Positions 1 to 13,400 of a DNA stretch of 64,000 bases are shown here, piece after piece; within the stretch, counting starts at the first letter, position 1; the number at the start of each line of letters is the position of its first letter. A program made the position numbers and the translations under genes. The DNA comes from Drosophila pseudoobscura (Eukaryota > Arthropoda > Insecta > Diptera > Drosophilidae), in contig NC_046679.1 in NCBI RefSeq assembly GCF_009870125.1, positions 19,158,001 through 19,222,000 of the forward strand, given 5' to 3'. Under the pieces are notes generated by a model. That model was not told where the DNA came from. It did not search any database and saw only the letters and a list, made by a program, of their open reading frames with translations.

Positions 1-384
1 AGATCAAATCTGTTTTGCTCAACTCGCTCTTCCCTCAAGCAAAGACCGATTTTTTCACTTCTCTTTTGTTACTGTCTTTTACTGAGAATTTTGTCGCGAG
101 CGAACGAAAAAAGTGTCTTTTGCGTATGTATGCTTGTAGGTTTGGTGCCTATGGCAACTATGGCAGTTCACTTGCCTTTGTGAATTGTATGCGGTTTGAC
201 TATAGGCGCTTAAAATGAATTTAATTTATAATGGGTATAAGCTCCATTATCATCACATCTCTTCTTCATCGTATCTGTTCAGTTTTCAGATATGTACATA
301 TGACAATATAATAACCCAATAGATGCGGAAAACATGAATATATAAGCATAAGTACGAAAAAAACTTAAAACAATTTACTCGCGA

Positions 385-815
385 CCTAACCACAGATGCA
401 CGCGTTCGAAGTTCCAATCTATTCATTGCGACAATGTAACTAACTTCGTAGGTGTAAATAACTAGCTCTAAGAATAAGTAGAAGCTATATTTAGCTCAAA
501 GGCAAGTGATCTGATCAGGAATCATTCCAATAAAAGACAGCTGGAATTCAAATTTATTCCCCGGGCTCTATCGTTCGGCGGTCTCTGGGAAACTGCGGTA
601 AAATAAAAAAAAAGCTGTGATAACAACCAGCAACACAGCCTCCTTGACATTTGGGGAGCTAACACAGTGGTAATCGAAATTTATGCGATTCTCAATTCTC
701 GATCCATTACTCCAATCTCAAATGACCCAACTGATACAACAGCGCTTAACCCAGAACACTTATTGATTGGCGAACCAACGAGGATTAAGCGACCAACTAT
801 CCGACATATTTTCAA
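385..815 (+). mobile_element. roo-like BEL/Pao integrase fragment
   Basis: DNA from about 395-600 parallels 14790-15040 closely (shared CTATTCATTGCGACAATG and the [10 protein letters not shown] coding region). After about 660 the frame reads a BEL integrase tail (ILNSRSITPISNDPTD, then LNPEHLLIGEP). Frameshifts and an A-run near 605 break it. Decayed copy; no LTRs recognised. Confidence 0.75.
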
Positions 816-940
816 CTCGTTTAATGTCACCGGAAACCCGCTCCATAACTTACTGCTAAAAGGGAAATTGATCATAATCATGTTGCGGAATCTGAATCCC
901 CTAAAATTGTGCAACGGTACGCGGTTGTCCGTAAAAAAAA
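816..940 (+). mobile_element. Helitron (PIF1-like) helicase fragment
   Basis: The frame continuing from the BEL fragment changes family here. It reads FNVTGNPLHN, then IIIMLRNLNPLKLCNGTRL, which is the C-terminal motif block of Helitron RepHel helicase (usual form: PIMLLRN-N-P-KLCNGTRL). Short and isolated; the upstream helicase is missing. Assigned by motif memory. Confidence 0.6.
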
Positions 941-1000
941 CTGATGAGTTTTTGAGTTTTCAAATTCTGGGTGTCACGATTCCTTTTCCACCATAGCATA

Positions 1001-1930
1001 CGACCTAACACACAGAAACTGAAATAGAATATATGTACAATGCATTCAGAAGCAAAAAAAAAGGCCAAAGACCTTTTCATAGAAAACAAAAGATTTGCTA
1101 AGGATCCTTCCCATAAAGATCAGATTAATGTGTAATAACACTCGGCAAGGGTACAAAACACATGTAACACCATTGATTACGACATAAGAAAATATATAAA
1201 TGTATTGAATATTTACGTTTGTTAAAAAAACTAGTATTCCGCAAGAAAATATTTGGCAGAAGAGACGGCTGGATGGAAAATGGACTACTTAAAGTAGATG
1301 TTTTCCAAGTTTGACAAATCGTTCTTATCGACGCCAGATTCATTTTATAAATTACAATATAGATAGATGTGTTGAATCGGGCACTAGTGATGCTTTTAGA
1401 ATTGTGCGATAGTTCGCTGGATGTTTTCGAATATCGATACATTGTTTCAGAGACAGAGGATTTCCAAGTCTAAAAAATTCATTAAGGGCACTTGAGAGAT
1501 AAATGCAAAACAAATGTCCTTACAAGATGCCTCCAGCCACAAAATCACACACTAAAAATATATATCAAATTCTTTATAATTATTGGAATTGTTTATAAAC
1601 TCCCTCAAATCCACAGTATTTTTATGCCAGATGTTTATAGTCTGTTTTTACATATCTGCAGTCCATTTCGACATGTGTGTATTGTTCGTTTTTTTAATGT
1701 CTGCAACATATTATTCAATTCCAAGCTATCACACTCACTCGGAGGCTTTTGGGATTTTAAGTGAATCCGGCATTATTGGTTGCGCCAATTCGATCTTTGA
1801 AATCTGACGCCAAATTCGTAATTTTGACCCCGAAGGCCCCAGAGTGATGACACATTATATACCCGATCAACAAGTATATTTCAAAATTTTCATAACGTTC
1901 ATTCTACATATATGGATTGTTTAATTATAT
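1001..1930. other. AT-rich intergenic stretch, nothing recognised
   Basis: Short ORFs on both strands lack any motif I know, and no repeat seen elsewhere in the window was noticed. Treated as decayed intergenic DNA. Confidence 0.4.
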
Positions 1931-2480
1931 TTAATGATATAGCCAATTTACTAATTTAAAATTGTGAAAATTTCACTATTCAGACCAAAACTTTGTAATA
2001 TTATGGATGCTAGGTGTTGGATGGTGGATAGCGCCAGTGTGAATCGGAGTTTCACATCTTTCAAAATATCCCACCGTTCCCCGGGAAGTGCTCAGCTTGC
2101 GGGGCCTATTAGGAAACAAAGGGAGAGAGAAACTTCAGAAAATTGCGAGCAGCCATAGCCAATGCAATTTCCCAAGAGTGCAAGGAGTAACTTTTACTGT
2201 AAATATACGAGGTGTAATAGGTGTAATGGTCAATAGTATAACCAATTTACTAATTTACATGTGTGCAAATTTCAAAAGTCAGACCAAAACTCTGTAGTTT
2301 TATGCTCATCAGCTGCTTTTTGACGGTCGGATGGAGCCAGGGTGAATCGGTGTTTCACATCTGTCAAAAAATTCCAGCGTTTCAGCCGGTATGCTCAGTT
2401 TGCAAAGCCTACTAATGTTCAAAACCATGTACGCCAATGCAAACATCGCATAATCTGGCAAACATGGCCGACCATAGACG
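1930..2480 (+). repeat. Two diverged tandem copies of a ~290-bp unit
   Basis: Unit 1 (about 1935-2195) and unit 2 (about 2228-2480) share AGCCAATTTACTAATTTA / AACCAATTTACTAATTTA, then TCAGACCAAAACT, then GTGAATCGG-G-TTTCACATCT and a downstream CCTA-TA-G region. The offset is about 293 bp. This resembles tandem units in LINE or LTR-element untranslated regions. The LOA-type LINE begins soon after, so it may be that element's 5' UTR; that link is inference. Confidence 0.6.
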
Positions 2481-2559
2481 GGAAGCGTACCTCTGAGTTA
2501 TGCAAACTAGGCAGAAAAACGTGCAACTCAGTCATGCGTTTCTTCACAGGATATTGGCT

Positions 2560-4400
2560 AATAGGCACCTATGGTAATAGTCTGGGCGTTCAACATAATA
2601 AATTTGGCAGTAGCTGCAGAAACGAGGAAGAGGAGGAGACAGTCGGTCTACCGTCTTCAAGCAGCAGCCGCAGCGAGGGATGGCCCAAAAAGCCAATCCG
2701 GTCCTTCCAAGTCGGGTGGCATCAAGGGCGAATCGGGTACCGGGGTGGCTGCTAAGCAGAGCGAAATCGCGGTTCGTTAGCGCACCGTGACCGAAGAACC
2801 CATGGGAGCCCCGGCGGCCAGCGTCTCTGCTCCCCGGGGGGAAAGCCGACGTAACAGAACAGGAGACGAGTGGCTTTCATCCTGGCCAACGAGGACCCTA
2901 ACTACAGGGCGTCAACCGAAGGGATTGAGCAGAGGCTGCCAAGGCCAAGGCCAAGGCCGCCACCAAACAGCAACGCTTACTGGAGGAAACCGCTAGTCAG
3001 CCACGCCAAGCCCAGCAAGCCAAGCGGGTGAAAGCCAACCTCCTCAACAGTTTGTTCGCTGTGGACGGCCATATCCCTCGGGCCAAGTGGCAGCTGTTGG
3101 AGAATGAGCTCCAGGACCGGTTGTAACAGGATCAGGAGGAGAATGGCGGACTACCGCCAAAGCCATCGCCTGTCAAGACTCTCGCTCTGCGCCCTCTACA
3201 TGAATGCGGTGGTTGCCATCAAAGGGGTTTATCAAGGGCCGAAAGTGGGAAGATGTCCCCAGCCGACCAAGAGCCAGAGCATGGGTCGAGCCAGGAAGCC
3301 GGAGCTGCCGGAGATCCCGAAAGGGCATGGAGTCAGAAGACATCCTGGACGGCTACGTGTCCGATGAGAGTGACCTAGCCAGGGGACTTAGCCACATCGA
3401 TGTCGGGGGAGGAGCTGAAGTCAGTCGGCAGCGACCTGGAAAAGACAATGGTGGAGGTGAGCCTCAGGAATGTCACTGACGCTCCTGCAGATAAACCTCC
3501 ACCATTGTAAGGGAGAATGCACTGCTCTACGGCTCCATCTAGCCAGGGGTGGAGCAGACATAGTCCCCATTCAGGAACCCTGGATCCTCGGAAGCAGGGT
3601 CTGCGGTCTGAGGACTCCAGACTATTATATATACGTAGCTGAGACCGCAGGTAAAATTTGTACCTGCATACTTGCAAAAAGACAGTTGCACTTATTTTTT
3701 CTCCCAAATTTCAGCAATGAAGACCACACAGCAGTGAGCCTCGAAAGCCAGGAGCGTTCACTGAGGATCTGCTCTCCGTACATGGGACATCGGCCTAATT
3801 TTGGGGTGCGACGCGAACGCATATCACTGCCAGAGGGGAAGCACTGACTCTACTGACTGACCACACAGATGGTCTTATTAAACCAGCGGAGTGACCCAAA
3901 CTTTATTATCACGTTTACCTCTCATTACATATAGGGCAACATTGTATCCTGGAGGGTCCTGGAATAACACTCCTTCTTGGAATAGCACGAATAGAGGCCG
4001 GAGAAAACCTGAATGATGGAATCCGAAACTGGGGGCACGCCGAAAAGCCTTCCGAAGACTCTTCAATAAAGCTTAGGCTGAAAACGTTGAGCAGTACTGG
4101 GCCGATTACAAGGTCAGTCTGTCAACAAAGAACTTAGGAAGGCAAAACGCGCCTCCTGGCGAAAGTTCTGCAGCGAAATCGAGAACAACTCAGAAGCTTC
4201 GCGCTTGCGCAGAGTTCTCTCGAAGAAAACACCCACCCTGGGCTACTTAAAGAACACCGACCAGTCGTGGACTACGTCCAGCGATGAGTCGCTAAATCTT
4301 CTCCTAAAAACTCACTTCCCTGGCTGCGATGAAAACAGACCCAACTACCATACAAGTCAGCGGGGCCAGAGGGCATTATCCCTGCCCAAATGATTCACGC
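2560..4400 (+). mobile_element. LOA/Bilbo-type LINE fragment: ORF1 remnants and ORF2 endonuclease start
   Basis: GC-richer than its surroundings. ORF1-like pieces in several frames run from 2600 to 3480. ORF2 starts at about 3470 with LTLLQINLHHCKGECTALRL and then DIVPIQEPWI, the start of an apurinic-type endonuclease domain in the LOA/R1 group. After about 3830 the frame is broken, but residual ORF2 coding is seen to 4390. Non-functional. Confidence 0.75.
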
Positions 4401-4855
4401 TGGACATAAAGCCACTAATTGGCTCAAAAGGAAAGCTGAAAGTTGGGTGAATTTTTTAGTTTCTATAAAATAATCCTCCTCTTCATGTTTTGTGGGAGGG
4501 ATATCTAATAATCTTATCTTTTCCCAAGAATAACTGCTTGCCAATTTATTTTGTGAATTCAGATGTCTAATGGATGAAATATATATGGATCTGAAGGGAC
4601 TGCCAACATGGTAAAAAGATCTTGGTTTTGCTTAATTCGTGATGTCTTGCACATATTCATATTCCTGTATATTTTTGTGATATTTTTTTCTCGATTCCTT
4701 TGCTTTCTCTGACATCTTTCCAATTGGTAGGCTCTGATTTTAATTAAAGTTTGACCATGTGCCAGAATTTAAGGAGGAGGTAGCTGCTTCTCAGGATATT
4801 TTTCCAGTGACAGCTCTGCAGTCTTCGAAGCATATTCACCAAACTTGCGGGTATT

Positions 4856-5185
4856 TAGTATACCTGATACTCAAAATGAGTATAGGGATAAATTAGATTT
4901 GTGGTAAAAATGGATGTGTGTAACGTCCAGAAGGAAGCATTTCCGACCCCATAAAGTATATATATTCTTGATCAGTTCAATAGCCGAGTCGATTGCGCCC
5001 TGTCTGTCTGTCCGTCCCTATGAGCGCCTAGTGCTCAGAGACTATAAGAAATAGAGTGAAGACATTTTGTACTTAGACTTCTGTGATATGTCACTGCTAC
5101 AAGTGACAGCCACTGCAGAGCGACCGAACAAAATTCCGATGCTCTAGCTTTTGCAGTCTCTGAGCACTATGCCAGACTTTTGTTG
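4856..5185 (+). mobile_element. DINE-1 fragment with an inverted internal tail
   Basis: It starts with the diagnostic TACCTGATACTCAAAATGAG, followed by CGTCCAGAAGGAA, TAAAGTATATATATTCTTGA and GTCTGTCTGTCCGTCC. From about 5135 the sequence carries the same internal part (GCTCTAGCTTTTGCAGTCTC) in reverse orientation, so two copies meet head to head. Confidence 0.85.
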
Positions 5186-5894
5186 ACCACTGTTATTTAT
5201 CATTTTCTTTCACATTAAATAGCTTTAAGCAGATGCTAAACCTTACCTTAAAGCTTTATCAAAAGCTTGAGGAATGTTTTATGTGAATTGCGTCCAAGAC
5301 CTGCGCGCGCAAAAGCTCTTTAGCTGAAGAAAAAAAGCGAGGAATCCAAGAACTTAGTTGTATGTCCGGTAGTTGCTTACATCCGTATTTTGTTACTTCG
5401 GAGGAGAAAGGAGTGTTTATTTAATACTAAATTATATCTGTGAAATCTATTAAAAACTCAGGTATGTACAAGCTTATAGAATGTATATTCACATGATTTG
5501 ACAAAATCTCGTAATAGGTACATAATTACAAATAAATTATTATACAGGGTATTCATCTGTAAAATCACTGTTCTTATTGCATACATACATATATAAATAA
5601 ACAGTTTTGTACATATACATTAACAAATTTGTGTTTAAAAGTAATGTTTGATGGTTTTGTTTTTTTGGTAAACAATCAGAGAAAATATTTTTGTATGAGT
5701 AGGTCTATTGATTTAATTTAAAAACAACTAGTGGGCTAGTGCGCCGAATCAAAAACAAGGTCACGTGTTTCATAAAATCTGAAACAGTTTATAATAATAT
5801 AATTTAATATTTGTTGACTTGATAATATATAGAAGTATATACTAAAGTTTTCATAAGAATGCCCACAAAGTAAAGAAAAAATAAACGGGTTGTA

Positions 5895-6335
5895 AAAAAG
5901 TGAGCCATGGCGGAGGCTTTGTCATGTTTCGGGGTTGTGTTGCATACAGTGGGCTAGGACACTTTATTCCTATCACCGGCTCAATGAACCAGGGAAAATA
6001 TTTATACACCCTACATGCGAAGGCATTCCCCTCCGGTAATAGGATGATCGGACAGTCATTAGTCCTGCAACAAGATAATGCCACCCCAGGGATGTTGGTG
6101 TTACCACCTTGAACTGGCCTCCATAAAGTCCAGATTTGAATATTATTGAAAACGTCTGGTTTCTTTTAAAACGCAAAAGAACACTTTCGTTCAACAAAAC
6201 GAGAGAATATACAATTTCTGAGCTCAATTCCTTTTGACTAGCGGTATCTCCGGAGATCCTTCAAAATTTAGTGGATTCTGTAACACGGCGACTCCAAAAA
6301 GTTATTGAAGCTAAAGTAGGATATAAATTTTATTA
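5895..6335 (+). mobile_element. Tc1/mariner-type transposase, C-terminal half, decayed
   Basis: The frame reads SHGGGFVMFRGCVAYSGLGH, then an L-Q-Q-D-N-A block (second catalytic Asp region of the DDE domain). After a stop it continues with an E-N-V-like region and Q-K-V-I-E-A at the usual C-terminus. In-frame stops and missing N-terminal half. A 20-nt imperfect inverted repeat (ACTAGTGTA-CA-TACACTAGT) at 6554-6573 lies downstream. Confidence 0.75.
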
Positions 6336-7009
6336 AATTTTGCTTAATTCATTCACTTTTGTAAAGTTTAAACTTTGTTATTTAAATTAAACAATCTTGT
6401 CAAAATACTTATGCCATACTGTGAAATTACTTATTAATTAAAATCTTTTTACGTTTGAATGAAAACATATCTGTTTCCTTATTTTAAAGTTTCTATTAGT
6501 TATATATTTAAAAGAAAAATAAATCAAAAGAATACACGATTTTTACTTCGCCGACTAGTGTACATACACTAGTATGCCTATATTAGCTATATGATAAATT
6601 AACTGATATAGTTAAAATTTCCCTCCTAAATTAAACAATTATTAGATTCTTTTAACTTGCAGTTTTGTTGTTATAGTGTCATTTTACTAAGCTTGTCATA
6701 TACAAAATCTGTAGATGAAAAATCTTACCAATACACCTTGTTTAATTTCAATTACAGTCGTATTTTGTAACAGCCAATCAAATTCTGGCATCAAACGCAC
6801 TATTTTGGAATAATTTGAGTGTGTTAAAGATCCGTGCAAGTTCGAAGATTTAATGATTGTAGTTGTGCAACGGGGAAAAGTTTTAGCTTTTGTTCATCTT
6901 TAGCTTTTGACTGTTCGATAGCTGCAGACGGTGAATATCGATAACACCGATACAATAAATTCAATAACATTTTCAAATGTAATCGTCTTTTATACCTTAA
7001 CATGTTTAA

Positions 7010-7190
7010 TACCACAAATGTCGGTGGCATCCACAATTTTAAAGGTACCAGTAAACCGAATCGCGGAATCATCTTATTTAGTAGATTGCATAGTCTGGAT
7101 CAGATTGGATTATTATTATAGTCAAAAAGTAAAGAAAACAATCCAGTGGCGTTTCGTTTGCCGGCAAAGACACAGAGAGATTTACGATGT
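7010..7190 (+). mobile_element. DINE-1 internal fragment
   Basis: It carries GTGGCATCCACAATTTTAAAG and a diverged CAGATTGGATTATTATTATAG block matching the middle of longer DINE-1 copies in this window (for example 7650-7800). It lies about 270 bp upstream of the first Snap25 coding exon. Confidence 0.6.
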
Positions 7191-7457
7191 GGTATGGAAA
7201 GAGCTAGAATATTGGTCATTAGGTGGAAAGAGATACGTTACGTTATACGTTAAATAAATCATAAGATTGCATGTTGTCTATTCATACAAATTAAGTGCTG
7301 GTACACTAGTGTGGGCGGCACGTGCGGCTGCGATTCACACGATGGGACTTGTTTATACATATGTAATTTAAAATCGAATTTTTGGAAAATTTTGAATTTT
7401 GTAGCGCAAAACAAAACATATTTATAGGTCTATTAAAACTTAATAATATTTTTTAGA

Positions 7458-10400
7458 ATGCCTGCGGATCCTTCCGAAGAAGTTGCCGGACCTCAGGTCC
7501 CCAAAACAGAGCTGGAGGAGTTGCAGATTGCAGCACAAGGAGTAGCTGATGAGGTTGGTATTTTGAAGAACAAATTATGCTATTATTATTTTATTATGCT
7601 ATTCCGAATTCTACCTCTGTCTGTCCGCTACAAGAATATTTCAAAACTTCGCCCCGCCCCCACAAAGAACGAAAATCTGTGGCATTCAAAATTTTAAAGA
7701 TACGAGAAAACCAAAAACGCAGAATCGTAGGGAATGACCTTATCTTTTAGACTGCAGAATCTGAATTGGATCGTAATATTATTATAGTCAGCATCAAGAA
7801 AACAATTTAATTTTTTTCGCCCTGACTTTCTCTAACACACACGTAGCATAGCCGGCTTCGCTTAGAGTAAAAAATTAGCGCCTAGATCTCAGAGACTATA
7901 AAAGCTAGAGCTACCAAATTTGGTATCCACACTCCTAATATATTGGACCGAGACGAGTTTGTTTCAAAATTTAGCCACACCCCCTTCCGCCCACGCAAAG
8001 GACGAAAATCTGCGGATATTCACAAATCTCAGAGACTATTAACGCTAGAGTAACCAAATTTGGTATCCGCACTCCTGTTAGATCTCACTATAAAACGTAT
8101 ATCTAATTTGCTACAATAATGCTACAGTATGTTGTCCAGTAAAGTGTGTCCAGAAAATGTTAGGAATAGTCGTTCCACCAGATTACAAAGTTGGAGCACG
8201 GTTGAAATGGATTACTGTTTGCCACTTCTGTGAACTGCACAAACGGAAATTACCGTTTGAGTCTAGGAATTGGAAATGCTGAAAATATTGATAATCCTTT
8301 TCTAGATAAACATTAATATTTTATTATTTTTGCTAAACTTTTTTTTCAGTCACTGGAAAGTACGCGGCGAATGCTTGCTCTCTGCGAAGAGGTAAGTGTA
8401 TGACAAAATATGAATATATATTAGAAAAAGTAAAGAAATATATTTAGGACTTATGCTATGGTAGTTTTAATCCTCATAAAAAATAATATTTCTTTGTGAT
8501 TATACATCTCCCTATTATAGTGTAAGATGGTTTGGGTCGTAAAAATGTATCCTAAAGATACAAATGACCGACACAAAGTTAATGTTCAAGAGTATAGGGG
8601 TATATAAGATTAATGGGGAAAGTGGATATGAGTAACGCCCAGATGGAAACGTTACCGACCACGTGAAGTATATATATTCTTGATCAGCCATGTCTGTCTG
8701 TCTATCTGTCCGTCTACGAGATAGCCTCGTTTAAGATAAGCATCTCCCCAACTCAATTTGGAACCCTTCCGCTTACTACACCTGAAGACGCCTACCATCC
8801 TACTTTCGAAGTGTAGCTAGTTATAGGAACAACTGTATTGAAGCGGTCGAGTAGGCTATCTGAACGTGTCCAGTTCTTTCGTAAAGCCAAGTTTGCGAAG
8901 CTTAATAACCTCATTAGGGATTTCGATTGGTCCGCTTTGTACGTCATGATTAGATCTGACAGTCGGAGGCACTGCAAAGAAGATGGCCACCCTGCTCACA
9001 GGCCACCTACTGCTTGCATGTGATGTTAGAATGAGATCGCCGCTGAGATCACGGAGGCTGGACGCACCTGTCAACCATCCGCTTGTATGGAGGCGCGGTC
9101 AAAAATACTTCTAATGGTAGTAGAGTGCTGAAGAGTGGCCCCAAGCCCCACCAATAAACAAAATTCAGCAAATAAGGAAATACAAGTTATAATAATGTTT
9201 TATAATAATTATTGTCACAGTTATTGTCATAGACAGTGATTGCAGGGGGGCGGATCGAGGCTCAATTCTTCAACGACGAGATTGATGGTCAAGTGAAACT
9301 CATAGCCGTCGCAAGAGAAGAAAGGCCGATGGGTTTGGTGTTTTATATATGTAGGTGAATTTATTTATCTGGGTGTTCGCGCGGTAGGTCAGCAGGTTGA
9401 AACGGGGGTGAAAACGTAACTAAATTCTAAGTCTTAGGTTAGGCTAGGTTAAAGAGGTAGGCGGGGAGGGTTGTTTGGGTTTGGATAATAGGGAGAGAGT
9501 GATAGCTAAAGCAAAGGCTAAACTCAGCGTGAGCATACTTACAGATAGCAACACACGATTAACCATCGCCCAGAATTAATATCAAAAATTAATTTTTTAT
9601 GCAAAAGAATAGGCATGCACACGCGTTAAAGAACAGATTTTTATACCCGATACTCAAAATGAGTATTGGGGTATATTAGATTTGTGGTGAAAGTGGATGT
9701 GTGTAACGTCCAGAAGGAATCGTTTCCGACCCCATAAAGTATATATATTCTTGATCAGCATCAATAGCCGAGTCGATTGAGCTAGTCTGTCTGTCGGTCC
9801 GTCCGTCCGTCTGTCCGTCCGTCTGTCCGTCCGTCTGTCTGTCCGTCTGTCCGTCCGTCTGTCTGTCCGTCTGTCCGTCCGTCCGTCTGTCTGTCCGTCC
9901 GTCTGTTCGTCCCCTTCAGCGCCTAATGCTCAAAGACTATAAGAGCTAGAGCAACGATGTTTTAGATCCAGACTTCTGTGATATGTCACTGCTACAAGAA
10001 TAGTTCAAAACTTTGTCCCGCCCCCACAAAGGGCGAAAATCTGTGGCATCCACAATATTGAGGATACGAGAAAACTAAAAACCCAGAATCATAGATAATG
10101 GCCACATCTATCAGATTACTAAATCAGATCAGATAATTTGTATAGCCAAAAGGAATAAATCAATTTGCGTTCGACGTCACGCTCAGACTGATTTTCTGTC
10201 TCTCTCGCACGCACTCTTTGTCGTGTCGTTTAATATTAGCGGCGTCTGCCGGAGGAGAGCCATACTGACTAAGTATCGGGTATAAATGTAGAGTTGCGGT
10301 ATCCGCAGCAACTCACAACGTTCCCCCTCGTTTACTGTAGGTTAAATGAGGATTTTAGTCAAGGTTTATTTTAAAAAACAAGCTGTAATTGCAAAACAAA

Positions 10401-13400
10401 AGGAAAGAAGCTAAGCGCAAAACAAAAGCTCGTCAGGTCACTACGAAAGAAAACGAACGATCCTGACATCTATGAGATAATTTTAATGACCTTTAGAGCA
10501 GCATGCTCGCCAAGCACTGCGCATTACGTGAAGACTGTGAATGCTGAATAGTTTCGACACTCAGATCCACGAACAGTCAAGATCATCATCGACTGTCATT
10601 ATGTGGATGACTATGCAAACAGCCATCAGCGTATCAGCGTGAGCTATCAGGCAGAGATATCGAGTGGGTTTTTAATTGCCCAGTGAATCCATCTGAAGGA
10701 GAAGTCTAGGAACGAATGGTGCAGTGCGTCAAGAAGGTCCAGTGCTACACATAATAACGTACTGGTGAATTTCCTGACCGAGGTGGAGAACATCGTAAAT
10801 TCGCGTACACTTGCCAGTGGATGCGGATCAAGAAGACCCCCTGCCGCCAAATGATCTGCTCAGAGGAGTTGCTAACTTGACGCACACTCCGGTTAAAGAT
10901 GTGAAGCTGGCCGAGGAGTGCGATAAACGCAAGCATTGGCATATAGCGCGACTAATGAAGGACCGTTTCTGCCTACATTTAGTCCTTTGTATATCAAAAT
11001 GTATGTAATTTTGAGCCATGGAATAGGCATATTTTTCGGCCGCCATAAGTTAACTAATGTTGTTAACCCGATCCCTTCCGCTCAGTATACCTGAAGACGC
11101 CTACCATTCTACTTTGGAAGTGTCGCTCGTTATGGGACCAACTGTATTTGATCGCTCTGGTAGGCCATCAGAACCGGTCCGCTGCTTTCGTAAAGCTTGC
11201 GAAGCTTTATAACGTCATTAGGGATTTAGATTTGTCTGGTCTTTAATAAAGCACTGCTCAAAATCAAGTCTTTATTAAAAATGTAAAGAAGTTGGTTCCC
11301 CATCTTCTATTTATCGCAATATAATAGTTTGATCAAATTCAGGATTCATTGCCGGGTCAACCCTCAACAGGGCGCAGACAACCATAAATTTTGGCTTGGC
11401 TATTGATGCTGATCAAGAATATATATACTTTATGGGGTCGGAAACGATTCCTTCTGGACGTTGAACACATCCATTTTTACCACAAATCTAATATACCCCA
11501 ATACTCATTATGAGTATCGGGTATAAAAATCACACATTCGGTTTACACAGTTCCGCATGTCCTTTATGCAATACATATGTACTAGAGCCTTGCCATTCGG
11601 GATTCGTTTCGTTCTAACTAAGCTTTGATTGGAGATGGAATTTATAAAGGAAAAGAAGAGGTGGAGAAGACGAAGGTTTGGGGTAGCGACAGCCCTAAAA
11701 TTTGATCAGTCTCACTGTATCTCTGCAATTATTTTGTTTACAACAGTTAATAACTGCTTTAGGGATACTTAACGAACTCCTAATAAACCCGTATTGGTGA
11801 AAGTGGAAGAACACGCAAACATCGTCGATTCTTTAACAGACAGATGCTGGTATTGGAGAATATTTTTTCAAAGTCGGACAAAAGCGGCCATTTCTCATAA
11901 TTAAGTTTTTTAAAGTGGTCTTCTAATATACATACATATATAAAGTAAATCTTGAACGTACCAAAGCTATACAAATAATTCGATAAAGTATTTAAGCTTC
12001 GGTTCACCGGAGTTAACATTCCCATCGTATCCTATTAACCCATAGCAAAGCGTAGTACATTCACATACATTTATACGATTCAAAGAGTTTCTTAGGTTTT
12101 AATACTTTTTTTAAATACATTAAAAGTCAGTACATTCTGTTTATCGAATTTTGAACATATAACTACATAACATAACTAAACAATATTAACACAGACTTAT
12201 ACACTTTTAAAAATTATTTACATTCCAATTTGCTGCACAACAGAGCAAGGAAGCAGGAATACGTACACTTGTAGCCCTTGATGATCAAGGAGGTGAGTCC
12301 ACTGCTAACAGAACAATATATCACAATATTATAACATACATATTATACGTTTATACGATAAACATTTGTTAAAGAGATAACTATTTAATCGTTACACTAT
12401 GCAATTATTATTTATTTTATTTACTTGTTTTTTTTTTTTTTTTGATAGTTATTACAAACCTAAAGTATTAGGAAAAAAAGAATATGACTTTCGACTTTTT
12501 GTTAAGCCAAGCCATTATTACAAGTGTGAGCACTTTTTCCAATATATATATTTATATGTTTTTATTTGTTTTAAACATTTTTTTTTGAAAATGGTCTGCA
12601 TTTTAATTACTTTTAATTCATTTTGGATGGTCTGGTTTGTATTTTTATCTGGTCAAGTTAATAAGCACTCATCTCCCAACCAAAATGAAATAGTGAAATG
12701 CACTTGCTTACTTAAATTTAGGTTGGGACGGAAACAATGTCATTAGAAGATATGATCGTAAACAAATCTATCTACAGACGGAGAGATGCTGTTTGCCATC
12801 TGATCGTTTAGGGTTCATGAGCGGCTCAATGATGAAAACAGAACATCTTAACAGTTTTTGGAAAATGTCATAAAGAAACGTTATTAAAAGAACAAAATAT
12901 TGGCTGTATTGCTAAAATGCCTGTACTTTGCAGAGGCAAATAAAGTATTCGTGATCGTCTTTACCCATTTATATAATCATATACAGGGAGGCACCTGTTG
13001 TCATTTTGCCATCGATACGAGCACGTTTGTGCTATTTTGATAACCAAATCGGACTGCGTTTGCTGTCAATTTTGGTTTGGAAAGAAAAAAAGAAAAATTA
13101 TTGTTAAAGAAGGCACAAGCTAATTGCACTGGGAATAGTGTCAAATTTATGTTAATTTATCAATAGGTCATCTATTTGCTTGCAATTAAGATTTGTTGTA
13201 CATATATAAAGCGGTTTACTTTTCATTTCAATGAGAAAAATGTTTTTGTTTTGAAAACAATGAAATATTGTGGATTGTGAAAACGGTATCACCAATTTAT
13301 GTTATTTCAAAAGTAAGTCGGAAAGCTTTTTTGAGAATCGAAAACCGGAGATTGGCTGATATTGTTCAGATGATTCATTGCTTCCGTTTACATTGGAAGG

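Larger units (their letters stand above)
9640..10335 (+). mobile_element. DINE-1, near full length, with expanded GTCC/GTCT array
   Basis: It starts TTATACCCGATACTCAAAAT and ends at the 3' hairpin plus ACAACGTTCCCCCTCGTTTA. The tetranucleotide block at 9783-9908 is far longer than in the other copies. It lies in the intron between Snap25 exons 2 and 3. Confidence 0.92.

Noticed and set aside
2571..3367. Several plus-strand frames of 60-140 codons as small genes
   Set aside because: GC-rich, shifted pieces of one LINE ORF1 that precedes a recognisable endonuclease start.
9783..9908. CRISPR-like array
   Set aside because: Continuous 4-bp units without spacers inside a transposon in a eukaryotic genome; a microsatellite.
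12399..12746. 115-codon frame in Snap25 intron
   Set aside because: Very AT-rich, Phe/Leu/Lys/Tyr composition of random AT DNA, includes a poly-T run.
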